Notes under the pieces: model-generated | The model's input: only the letters and a program-made list of their open reading frames with translations | The model's database searches: none | Told to the model about the DNA's origin: nothing | Position numbers and translations under genes: made by a program | Shown: positions 47,300 to 59,100 of the stretch, in pieces | Position numbering within the stretch: the stretch's first letter is position 1 | Layout of the letters: each line of letters opens with the position of its first letter | NCBI GenBank assembly: GCA_026874595.1 | Contig: CM049313.1 | Location: 80,530,659 to 80,594,658, forward strand | Length of the DNA: 64,000 bases | Source of the DNA: Sipunculus nudus | Taxonomy: Eukaryota; Annelida; Sipuncula; Golfingiida; Sipunculidae | Direction: 5' to 3'

Positions 47300-48741
47300 T
47301 ATGTTTGTTTGTTTGTTTGTCTGTCTGTTTGTCTGTATGTACACGCGCTACAGGCCACAGTTTTTAAGCAATCGCTCTGAAACTTATACATAAACTGTAA
47401 GATCTGTTCTCCTCGGAGCCTATTGTTTTTGGTCATGATCGGTCAAAGGTCAAGGTCAGGGTCACCTAAAAACCTAAAATCTTTATTGTCTTCATATCTT
47501 CGTCAATATTAATCGTAGCCGCATAATCTGTAGCTCATTTTATTCCTCTTAATGTTAGCTTTCCAAGTGCTGGCAAATTTTTCCGGTCAATGGTTACCAT
47601 GGTAACGTATATTTGGGGGGAAATCAGAAAATTCGAAAATTTCCCTCCAAATTTCTCATTTTTTAAGTTAGAGAGGTCTAGTTTTTTGCAATGCGTAGCA
47701 TTTAATATGCTCTATGCGAAATAAATGTAAGTCTTGCAAAATCTCGCGCCATTCGTCGTCAAATGAGACTTTCCGAGATTTCATTAAATACGATTTACAG
47801 TTGGCATTTTTACAGCTAAGGTTCTGAAAGTGACATATTTTCTGTTTTTCTGTATTATCTCGAACTTGTTTTTTCATTTTTTGAAATTAGCCACCAGGGG
47901 GCGTGGTACTGGAAACACTACAACTTACCATTTTTCTGCAATACCACAAAAAAATATTAAACGTGGCACAATGTTTACTGTCTTATCTGAAACTAGGATC
48001 GTCGGCTTATTCCTGCGTACATGTAGCTTTGCGCTGCTGTTACCATGGTAACCAAATTTTGGGGTAAAACTTGGCAATCTGAAAATAATAAGTTTTTTGC
48101 TTCTATCTCTGTTGATATTTATACTACAAGTGTCTAGTTTTCTGCATGAGGAAGCATTCCCTTGCCACTAATGCAGTTCATTGCAAGTCTCGTAGAATCT
48201 CGCTCTGTTTTCCGTCAAACGAGAAATTACGAGATTTCACAGAAATGCTTATAACTTGGTCACCTTTTCGGCTAAAGAGGAGCAGTTTTCAGCATTTTGT
48301 TGCGTTTTGTTAGCTTAACAAGATAATAACTTATATCTCGCCATATCTCGTACCATCTCCCGCCAAACGAGAATATTCGAGAATTCGAACAAATGTCTAT
48401 ATCTCTGTCATTTGAATGCCAGAGATTTTATTTTTCTATTGTTCAAGATTCACTTGACTAGTTTGAAGTGACAAAATTGAATATCTCGTCATATCTCGCA
48501 TCATTTCTTGTCAAACGAGAACATGGGACCATTCAAAGATACGCCTATAATTCTGTTATTTAAATGCTGAAGACCTTTAGTTTTCAGCATTCGATAGCGT
48601 CTAACACTCTCGGTCACATTATGTGTTTATATTGTAAGTTTCGTCAAATCTGGGATCGTTTTTTCTTCAAATAAAAAAGTACATCCTATTGCCGTGACCA
48701 TAAGTGGCGGCAGTATGTGATAGTAAATGTCGGCAGGGGCA

Positions 48742-48939
48742 TTACACTTGACAGTTGGAGCCATGTTCTATGGGTGTGCGATGGCCCATGAAGAAGACTT
48801 CTATTGTGTTGTTATCGTCTTCCTTTGATTGCTGCTTCGTAAGCTTCACAGACCAGCGCCAACCCCCTGGTTGCCATGTGTCCTCAATGTAAACAACCTT
48901 TGCTGTTTTCCTTTCCCTAAGATATGTATGGTAGCCTGT
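48742..48939 (-). pseudogene. Same possible exon relic in A'
   Basis: The A' copy is also open for 65 codons and the same length. I see two substitutions against A1 (GGT/GGG and CAC/CAT) and both are synonymous in this frame. Two changes are too few to prove constraint. Confidence 0.3.
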
Positions 48940-49053
48940 TTACTTGTCCTTAGATTGTTTATTGTTGGTGTATTGAAGTAAAATAAAATGCCAGGTTTTC
49001 CTGCATAATGATTGTAAATTGAATAAAATCATACCAGAACCAACCAATGTTCT

Positions 49054-50884
49054 ATGACCACTATTTCAGATTTGAGATCAGAACAATTGATTTCTGCATA
49101 AACCACTATGACCAGATTTGATAAACTTTAAAGTGGTCTATATTTTTTTTCTGAAGAAGTTGAGCTATATGCTTGGAGATGCCAGCCAGTGGGTGTGAAT
49201 GGATTGCAATGAAACCCAAGCCAGGTGTTTGTGAAGAGTCTGGTGGAGATGAAGGGGGCCAAAACCTGTTTGACTGTGTATAAGCATAAACTGGCCTGAA
49301 ATCAGGTTTCTGGGGGCATGAAATTTTTGTTTGTGGGAACAGGGTAATATTTTCTTGTTTCCCTGTATATACACCCTAATCTGGGCCTAATGACACCAAA
49401 ACCAGGTTTGTGGGACCATCAGTACAGATTTGAGGGGAAAAAATGGATTTTATCTGTATATCACTATGTTCACTGTGTCCAGATTTGGAAATTCAAACTG
49501 GTCCTAATTTTTTTTCTGATGGAGTTGAGCCAAATGCTTTGAGATACCAGCCAGTGGGTGTAAATGGATTGCAATAAGTGTTGAGTTTTGTGGAGATGAG
49601 GGGGGCCAGAACCTATCTGACTGTGTATAAGCATAAACTGGCCTGAAATCAGGTTTCTGGGGGCATGAAATTTTTGTTTGTGTCAGCAGGGTTATATTAT
49701 CTTGTTTCCCTGTATATACACCTTGAATATGGCCTAATGACACCTAAACCATGTTTTAGGGACCATCAGTACAGATTTGAGGTAAAAAAATGGATTTTCC
49801 CTGTATATCACTATGTTCACTGTGTCCAGATTTGGAAATTCAAACTGGTCCTAATTTTTTTTCTGAGGGAGTTGAGCCAAATGCATGGTGATGCCAGCCA
49901 GTGGGTGTAAATGGATTGCAATGATACCCAAACCAGGAGTGTGTGTTGAGTTTTGTGGATATGAAGGGGGCCAGAACCTATTTGACTGTGTATAAGCATA
50001 AACTGGCCTGAAATCAGGTTTCTGGGGGCATGGAATTTTGTTTGTGGGAACAGGATAATATTATCTTGTTTCCCTGTATATACACCCTAAACTGGGCCTA
50101 ATGACACCAAAACCAGGTTTGTGGGACCATCAGTACAGATTTGAGGGGGAAATATGGATTTTCTCTGTATATCACTATGTTCACTGTGTCCAGATTTGGA
50201 AATTCAAACTGGCCCTAATTTTATTTCTGAGGGAGTTGAGCCAAATGCTTGGTGGAGCCAGCCAGTGGGTGTAAATGGATTGCAATGATACCCAAACCAG
50301 GAGTGTGTGTTGAGTTTTGTGGAGATGAGGGGGGCCAGAACCTATTTGACTGTGTATAAGCATAAACTGGCCTGAAATCAGGTTTCTGGGGGCATGAAAT
50401 TTTTGTTTGTGGGAACAGGGTATTATTATCTTGTTTCCCTGTATATACACCCTAAACTGGGCCTAATGACACCAAAACCAGGTTTGTGGGACCATCAGTA
50501 CAGATTTGAGGGGGGAAAATGGATTTTCTCTGTATATCACTATGTCCACTGTGTCCAGATTTGAAAATTCAAACTGGCCCTAATTTTTTTTTCTGAGGGA
50601 TTTGAACCTAATGCTTTGAGATTCCAGCCAGTGGGTGTAAATGGATTGCAATGATAGCCAAACCAGGTGTGTGTGATGAGTCTGGTGGAGATGAGGTGGT
50701 CCAAAACACTATTTGCCTGTGTATAATAAGCCATAAGTCCTCAGCTGAAATCAGCTTTCTGGGGGCTTGAAATGTTTGCTGGTGGGAACAAGGTAATATT
50801 ATCTTGTTATCATGGATATACACCCTAAAATGGGCCTGAGAACACCAAATACATGCATGTTGGACCATGAGTGCAGATTTGAGG
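49054..50884 (+). repeat. ~364-bp sub-array in A', five units
   Basis: Markers at 49185, 49550, 49897, 50261 and 50627. The second-to-third spacing is 347 because about 19 bp are missing from u2, after GGATTGCAAT near 49574. The order is u1-u5, so the five-unit arrangement predates the split of A' from A1-A4. Confidence 0.92.
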
Positions 50885-52927
50885 TAACAAATTGTCTGTC
50901 TATAAATTAAAAAAAATCAAATATCAAACTGTTATAAACATGTATCAATATATTTAATAAAATCTCTTTTCATCCAATGAATTGCATCTTATTTTTTTAA
51001 TAAATAAACCATGATATTCAACTACATCCAGTAATAAAAAATAAAAATAAAATGAATAAAAGTTTTTTTTTTTTTTGGGGGGGGGGGTGGTTGTGTTTTT
51101 TTGCAGTAAAATCCAGGCTTCTCTTTGGATCCCGGCGGTGGGCGAGGGTACAATGGACACCACACAACATTTGAAAGAACATTTTTTTCTGCTGTTATTG
51201 GATGACCAAGTCTCTATGAATTTTAAAAAAAAATATTTATTCCGTTATTCAAGATGACAGTGAAAATGACCCTATTTTTTCAATCATTCACCACTCTTTT
51301 CGAGCGTTCATCGAATAAGAAAGAGCCCGTCCCACCGCATTTCCTGCGAGGGTTCGTTTCTTCAGAGTCCAAACAATCCTACCGGGGCGGGGTTTAGTCC
51401 ATCTCGTCTTAAATTTGTGTCCGGGGCACGGCAAACATTATGAAAGCGGACAAAAACTTTCATACGGCTGGTAAATGCGTTTATATGTAAACGCGGGGAA
51501 TTCCCGGAGAATTCACGGAGAGATTTTATATGCAATGATACTTTTAATTACACGTTAAAATCATTTAAAATCTACCACTATATTACTCTAAAGACATTTA
51601 TTCACTGTTAAATTACCGAAATAATAACCAGCGCAAACAATGTGGGACTGCCACGAACACCAATCAGGATCACCAGCTAACATTGACTACCGATCTTACA
51701 TCAGACGAAAACGCTAAACACTATATATTTTTTTCAACAGTTTACTGTGCAAACCGTAACAAAACCATGCAGGATATCAAATTTACAGGTTCTTAAGGAA
51801 ATATGATACAAAACATAAATTGTACCTTTGCTCACATTTAATAATATCATCATGATAAATTCTCCGCGAATTCTCCAGCTGTCCGCGTTATAGATGTATA
51901 TGTATTTATTAATGACAAAAACTGACATACAATTTTATGGATACCCGTATAATTGCGGTTTTCTGGACCGTCCCAGCCCACAGGTAGGATAATATGGATT
52001 CCCGACAATATTCTAATGACCGTTCCCTGAGCTGGAACGGGCTAAGAAGGTCCCTGTCATTTTTTTAATTGTCAATTCCCAGGTTTTTCTGATAAAAAAA
52101 TGGCCCAATCCTTCATTCAATCTCCAGCCTCTTCTGGCGTTCCGGGTTTAAAAAAGAGCCCGTCCCATGCCTATTTCAGCTAGGACTGCGAACTCTGGGG
52201 TCAAAACAACTCAACTACGGCTTGGGATTACCACCTTTCCTCTTAAATATCCATCGCGCCCGTGTCAAGTGTACCGTTATTATTCACAAACGTGCGGCAG
52301 GCGCCAAAAAATTTGACAGCACCCCTTTCGGATGCCAGAATATATTTTTATATATAAAGTCCAAACCCACCACGGAACTAGGGACTCACAATTTTTTATC
52401 TTATTACTTACCATTTCAGACTCCTTAAAAATCACCGCTTTCCTTTTTTAACCAAAGATTCCAATTTTTTAACATATATTAAATTTCACATTACAGATAA
52501 CTTACACCAAGGGGACATTACAGTTAATCCGTGATGGGCAGGACTTCTTGGAATATTATAATTCCCGGACGCAGGCTGACCGGCTAACCTTTTTTCTTCA
52601 AGGAAAGCCCTAATTTAAGCCGAGACCTTAAAGGATGGTCTAGATAGGCACCTAGCTTGTCCAGGAATGAAAGGTCACGTCTCCCTTACCCAGATGTCGG
52701 GTCTCCGTCTAACACGAACGCGGCTTCGCTTGCATTTCGGCATTCTGGACGTTCAACTCTTCAAGTTTCATTTTCATCGCTTTTTCTTATTTCCAGCACT
52801 CAAGAATAGAAGAAGTATTCAGTTGGATTTGTATTATTTTTTATTTCTGTCAAAAAGTGATTGTCCTGTACAGGATAGCTACTAATAATAACACTAATAA
52901 TGTGTCTCCAGCTGTCTGTCTCTCTGC

Positions 52928-52958
<31 letters not shown>

Positions 52959-53128
52959 CTCCTCTTTGACTTTTGAAAATCAGCAAGACCTTATTCATAT
53001 GTGCTACTGTTTCCCCCATGATAGAGGTTTTTCATTTGATCAGATCCGAATGTTCCCTGTCTGTCTGTCTGCCTAGTAACTGTCCATCTAATTCGCTGTC
53101 TTATTTCCGGTCACTTCCGGCAAGCGCG

Positions 53129-53146
53129 TGACCTCTGGTCATCTAG
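53129..53146 (+). repeat. Terminal hairpin variant with compensatory change plus CTAG
   Basis: TGACC-TCT-GGTCA then T-CTAG. Relative to the other copies the outer pair changed from C-G to T-A on both arms and the loop also differs. The next bases are TC, so CTAG abuts TC at the junction with B array 2. Confidence 0.78.
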
Positions 53147-56100
53147 TCTGTTTGTTTGTTTGTTTGTTTGTCTGTCCAGTCTCTACAGGTCGCAATTTTG
53201 ATCCCATCGCTTTCAAACTTTCACAGTTTGTGTAAAATCAAAAATGCAAGAAGCCTATTGTTTTTGGGCAATATAGGTCAAAGGTCAAGGTCAAGGTCAT
53301 CAAAAGTTCCTAAAGTGCTCTTTTCTTCATATCTCCATTACTATTTGTCATAGCCACTTCAAACAGGGCTCATTTTAATCGGCATTCCAAGGCCTTTCTT
53401 CTGATATATATGTTGCTGAAATCTGCTGTTTCTATGGTTACACATTTTGGGGGGAAACTCATGATTTTCGAAAATAAAAGGCCTAATTTTTCTAACTTTG
53501 TCATTTTTAAAGCTAGAGAGTTCTAGTTTTTTGCATCAGATAGTACTAAATAAGCTTTTAATTATACAAGTGAAAGTCTCGTAAAATCTCGCACCATTTC
53601 TCGTCAAACGAGAATTTTCGAGATTTCATTAAATATGGCTTACAGGTCGCATTTTTTAAACTATGACTTTGAAAATGACATATTTTGTGTTATTTAGAAA
53701 TATCTCGAAACCAATTTTTCATTTTTTGGAAATAGCCACCAGGGGGCGTGGTACATGAAACACTGTAACATATCATTTTTCTGCAATATCTCAAAAAATA
53801 TTAAACCTGACACCATTTTTTGGGTCGTATCTGAAACTAGGAACATTGGCTTATCCCTTCGCACATGTTGCTTTGTGCTGCCGTTACCATGGTTACCAAA
53901 TTTTGGGGTAAAACTTGACAATCTGAAAATTCGGAGTTTTCCAGCTTCTCTCTCTGTTGATATTTGCGATAGAAAGGTCTGGTGTTTGGCGTTAGACAGC
54001 ATCCCTCTAGTTCTTAGTCATTCAATCGCAAGTCTCGTCATATCTCGCACCGTTTCTCGTGAAACGAGAACACGTGACCATTCAAAGAAATGCCTATAAT
54101 TATGTCATTTTTCACGCTACAGACACATGGTTTGCAGCGCTGGATAGCGGCTGACACTCGCAGTCACATTCAGGGGTCACATTGTTAGTCTCGTCAAATC
54201 TCGCGCCGTTTTTCGCCAAACCACGAAGACACGTGCCGTCGCCGCAAGTGGCGGCAGGGTCCCTACGGTGGGCGGCCGGCGTGTGCAGCGGTGCGTGACG
54301 GCCTCTCCGGGCCCCATCTATGATCATACATGTTGGAGGCACAGTCCAGACTTTATTGCTTGCCGGAAATCTTCGATTTTCGCAAGCTGGTTGGTCAGTC
54401 GCGGATGTCTGTTTGTCTGTTTGTTTGTTTGTTTGTTTGTCTGTCCAGTCTCTACAGGTCGCAATTTTGATCCCATCGCTTTCAAACTTTCACAGTTTGT
54501 GTAAAATCAAAAATGCAAGAAGCCTATTGTTTTTGGGCAATATAGGTCAAAGGTCAAGGTCAAGGTCATCAAAAGTTCCTAAAGTGCTCTTTTCTTCATA
54601 TCTCCATTACTATTTGTCATAGCCACTTCAAACAGGGCTCATTTTAATCGGCATTCCAAGGCCTTTCTTCTGATATATATGTTGCTGAAATCTGCTGTTT
54701 CTATGGTTACACATTTTGGGGGGAAACTCATGATTTTCGAAAATAAAAGGCCTAATTTTTCTAACTTTGTCATTTTTAAAGCTAGAGAGTTCTAGTTTTT
54801 TGCATCAGATAGTACTAAATAAGCTTTTAATTATACAAGTGAAAGTCTCGTAAAATCTCGCACCATTTCTCGTCAAACGAGAATTTTCGAGATTTCATTA
54901 AATATGGCTTACAGGTCGCATTTTTTAAACTATGACTTTGAAAATGACATATTTTGTGTTATTTAGAAATATCTCGAAACCAATTTTTCATTTTTTGGAA
55001 ATAGCCACCAGGGGGCGTGGTACATGAAACACTGTAACATATCATTTTTCTGCAATATCTCAAAAAATATTAAACCTGACACCATTTTTTGGGTCGTATC
55101 TGAAACTAGGAACATTGGCTTATCCCTTCGCACATGTTGCTTTGTGCTGCCGTTACCATGGTTACCAAATTTTGGGGTAAAACTTGACAATCTGAAAATT
55201 CGGAGTTTTCCAGCTTCTCTCTCTGTTGATATTTGCGATAGAAAGGTCTGGTGTTTGGCGTTAGACAGCATCCCTCTAGTTCTTAGTCATTCAATCGCAA
55301 GTCTCGTCATATCTCGCACCGTTTCTCGTGAAACGAGAACACGTGACCATTCAAAGAAATGCCTATAATTATGTCATTTTTCACGCTACAGACACATGGT
55401 TTGCAGCGCTGGATAGCGGCTGACACTCGCAGTCACATTCAGGGGTCACATTGTTAGTCTCGTCAAATCTCGCGCCGTTTTTCGCCAAACCACGAAGACA
55501 CGTGCCGTCGCCGCAAGTGGCGGCAGGGTCCCTACGGTGGGCGGCCGGCGTGTGCAGCGGTGCGTGACGGCCTCTCCGGGCCCCATCTATGATCATACAT
55601 GTTGGAGGCACAGTCCAGACTTTATTGCTTGCCGGAAATCTTCGATTTTCGCAAGCTGGTTGGTCAGTCGCGGATGTCTGTTTGTCTGTTTGTTTGTTTG
55701 TTTGTTTGTCTGTCCAGTCTCTACAGGTCGCAATTTTGATCCCATCGCTTTCAAACTTTCACAGTTTGTGTAAAATCAAAAATGCAAGAAGCCTATTGTT
55801 TTTGGGCAATATAGGTCAAAGGTCAAGGTCAAGGTCATCAAAAGTTCCTAAAGTGCTCTTTTCTTCATATCTCCATTACTATTTGTCATAGCCACTTCAA
55901 ACAGGGCTCATTTTAATCGGCATTCCAAGGCCTTTCTTCTGATATATATGTTGCTGAAATCTGCTGTTTCTATGGTTACACATTTTGGGGGGAAACTCAT
56001 GATTTTCGAAAATAAAAGGCCTAATTTTTCTAACTTTGTCATTTTTAAAGCTAGAGAGTTCTAGTTTTTTGCATCAGATAGTACTAAATAAGCTTTTAAT

Positions 56101-59100
56101 TATACAAGTGAAAGTCTCGTAAAATCTCGCACCATTTCTCGTCAAACGAGAATTTTCGAGATTTCATTAAATATGGCTTACAGGTCGCATTTTTTAAACT
56201 ATGACTTTGAAAATGACATATTTTGTGTTATTTAGAAATATCTCGAAACCAATTTTTCATTTTTTGGAAATAGCCACCAGGGGGCGTGGTACATGAAACA
56301 CTGTAACATATCATTTTTCTGCAATATCTCAAAAAATATTAAACCTGACACCATTTTTTGGGTCGTATCTGAAACTAGGAACATTGGCTTATCCCTTCGC
56401 ACATGTTGCTTTGTGCTGCCGTTACCATGGTTACCAAATTTTGGGGTAAAACTTGACAATCTGAAAATTCGGAGTTTTCCAGCTTCTCTCTCTGTTGATA
56501 TTTGCGATAGAAAGGTCTGGTGTTTGGCGTTAGACAGCATCCCTCTAGTTCTTAGTCATTCAATCGCAAGTCTCGTCATATCTCGCACCGTTTCTCGTGA
56601 AACGAGAACACGTGACCATTCAAAGAAATGCCTATAATTATGTCATTTTTCACGCTACAGACACATGGTTTGCAGCGCTGGATAGCGGCTGACACTCGCA
56701 GTCACATTCAGGGGTCACATTGTTAGTCTCGTCAAATCTCGCGCCGTTTTTCGCCAAACCACGAAGACACGTGCCGTCGCCGCAAGTGGCGGCAGGGTCC
56801 CTACGGTGGGCGGCCGGCGTGTGCAGCGGTGCGTGACGGCCTCTCCGGGCCCCATCTATGATCATACATGTTGGAGGCACAGTCCAGACTTTATTGCTTG
56901 CCGGAAATCTTCGATTTTCGCAAGCTGGTTGGTCAGTCGCGGATGTCTGTTTGTCTGTTTGTTTGTTTGTTTGTTTGTCTGTCCAGTCTCTACAGGTCGC
57001 AATTTTGATCCCATCGCTTTCAAACTTTCACAGTTTGTGTAAAATCAAAAATGCAAGAAGCCTATTGTTTTTGGGCAATATAGGTCAAAGGTCAAGGTCA
57101 AGGTCATCAAAAGTTCCTAAAGTGCTCTTTTCTTCATATCTCCATTACTATTTGTCATAGCCACTTCAAACAGGGCTCATTTTAATCGGCATTCCAAGGC
57201 CTTTCTTCTGATATATATGTTGCTGAAATCTGCTGTTTCTATGGTTACACATTTTGGGGGGAAACTCATGATTTTCGAAAATAAAAGGCCTAATTTTTCT
57301 AACTTTGTCATTTTTAAAGCTAGAGAGTTCTAGTTTTTTGCATCAGATAGTACTAAATAAGCTTTTAATTATACAAGTGAAAGTCTCGTAAAATCTCGCA
57401 CCATTTCTCGTCAAACGAGAATTTTCGAGATTTCATTAAATATGGCTTACAGGTCGCATTTTTTAAACTATGACTTTGAAAATGACATATTTTGTGTTAT
57501 TTAGAAATATCTCGAAACCAATTTTTCATTTTTTGGAAATAGCCACCAGGGGGCGTGGTACATGAAACACTGTAACATATCATTTTTCTGCAATATCTCA
57601 AAAAATATTAAACCTGACACCATTTTTTGGGTCGTATCTGAAACTAGGAACATTGGCTTATCCCTTCGCACATGTTGCTTTGTGCTGCCGTTACCATGGT
57701 TACCAAATTTTGGGGTAAAACTTGACAATCTGAAAATTCGGAGTTTTCCAGCTTCTCTCTCTGTTGATATTTGCGATAGAAAGGTCTGGTGTTTGGCGTT
57801 AGACAGCATCCCTCTAGTTCTTAGTCATTCAATCGCAAGTCTCGTCATATCTCGCACCGTTTCTCGTGAAACGAGAACACGTGACCATTCAAAGAAATGC
57901 CTATAATTATGTCATTTTTCACGCTACAGACACATGGTTTGCAGCGCTGGATAGCGGCTGACACTCGCAGTCACATTCAGGGGTCACATTGTTAGTCTCG
58001 TCAAATCTCGCGCCGTTTTTCGCCAAACCACGAAGACACGTGCCGTCGCCGCAAGTGGCGGCAGGGTCCCTACGGTGGGCGGCCGGCGTGTGCAGCGGTG
58101 CGTGACGGCCTCTCCGGGCCCCATCTATGATCATACATGTTGGAGGCACAGTCCAGACTTTATTGCTTGCCGGAAATCTTCGATTTTCGCAAGCTGGTTG
58201 GTCAGTCGCGGATGTCTGTTTGTCTGTTTGTTTGTTTGTTTGTTTGTCTGTCCAGTCTCTACAGGTCGCAATTTTGATCCCATCGCTTTCAAACTTTCAC
58301 AGTTTGTGTAAAATCAAAAATGCAAGAAGCCTATTGTTTTTGGGCAATATAGGTCAAAGGTCAAGGTCAAGGTCATCAAAAGTTCCTAAAGTGCTCTTTT
58401 CTTCATATCTCCATTACTATTTGTCATAGCCACTTCAAACAGGGCTCATTTTAATCGGCATTCCAAGGCCTTTCTTCTGATATATATGTTGCTGAAATCT
58501 GCTGTTTCTATGGTTACACATTTTGGGGGGAAACTCATGATTTTCGAAAATAAAAGGCCTAATTTTTCTAACTTTGTCATTTTTAAAGCTAGAGAGTTCT
58601 AGTTTTTTGCATCAGATAGTACTAAATAAGCTTTTAATTATACAAGTGAAAGTCTCGTAAAATCTCGCACCATTTCTCGTCAAACGAGAATTTTCGAGAT
58701 TTCATTAAATATGGCTTACAGGTCGCATTTTTTAAACTATGACTTTGAAAATGACATATTTTGTGTTATTTAGAAATATCTCGAAACCAATTTTTCATTT
58801 TTTGGAAATAGCCACCAGGGGGCGTGGTACATGAAACACTGTAACATATCATTTTTCTGCAATATCTCAAAAAATATTAAACCTGACACCATTTTTTGGG
58901 TCGTATCTGAAACTAGGAACATTGGCTTATCCCTTCGCACATGTTGCTTTGTGCTGCCGTTACCATGGTTACCAAATTTTGGGGTAAAACTTGACAATCT
59001 GAAAATTCGGAGTTTTCCAGCTTCTCTCTCTGTTGATATTTGCGATAGAAAGGTCTGGTGTTTGGCGTTAGACAGCATCCCTCTAGTTCTTAGTCATTCA

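Larger units (their letters stand above)
47300..53146 (+). repeat. Unit A', diverged fifth copy of family A
   Basis: A complete ~5.85 kb A-type unit isolated from the array by ~28 kb. It differs from A1-A4 by scattered substitutions plus indels, whereas A1-A3 differ mostly by single-base indels. It keeps the same order: core, open minus-strand segment (48742-48939), five-copy sub-array (49054-50884), poly(G) (11 G at 51077-51087), unassigned 1.6 kb, tetranucleotide tracts and terminal hairpin/CTAG. The next base starts B array 2. Confidence 0.94.
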
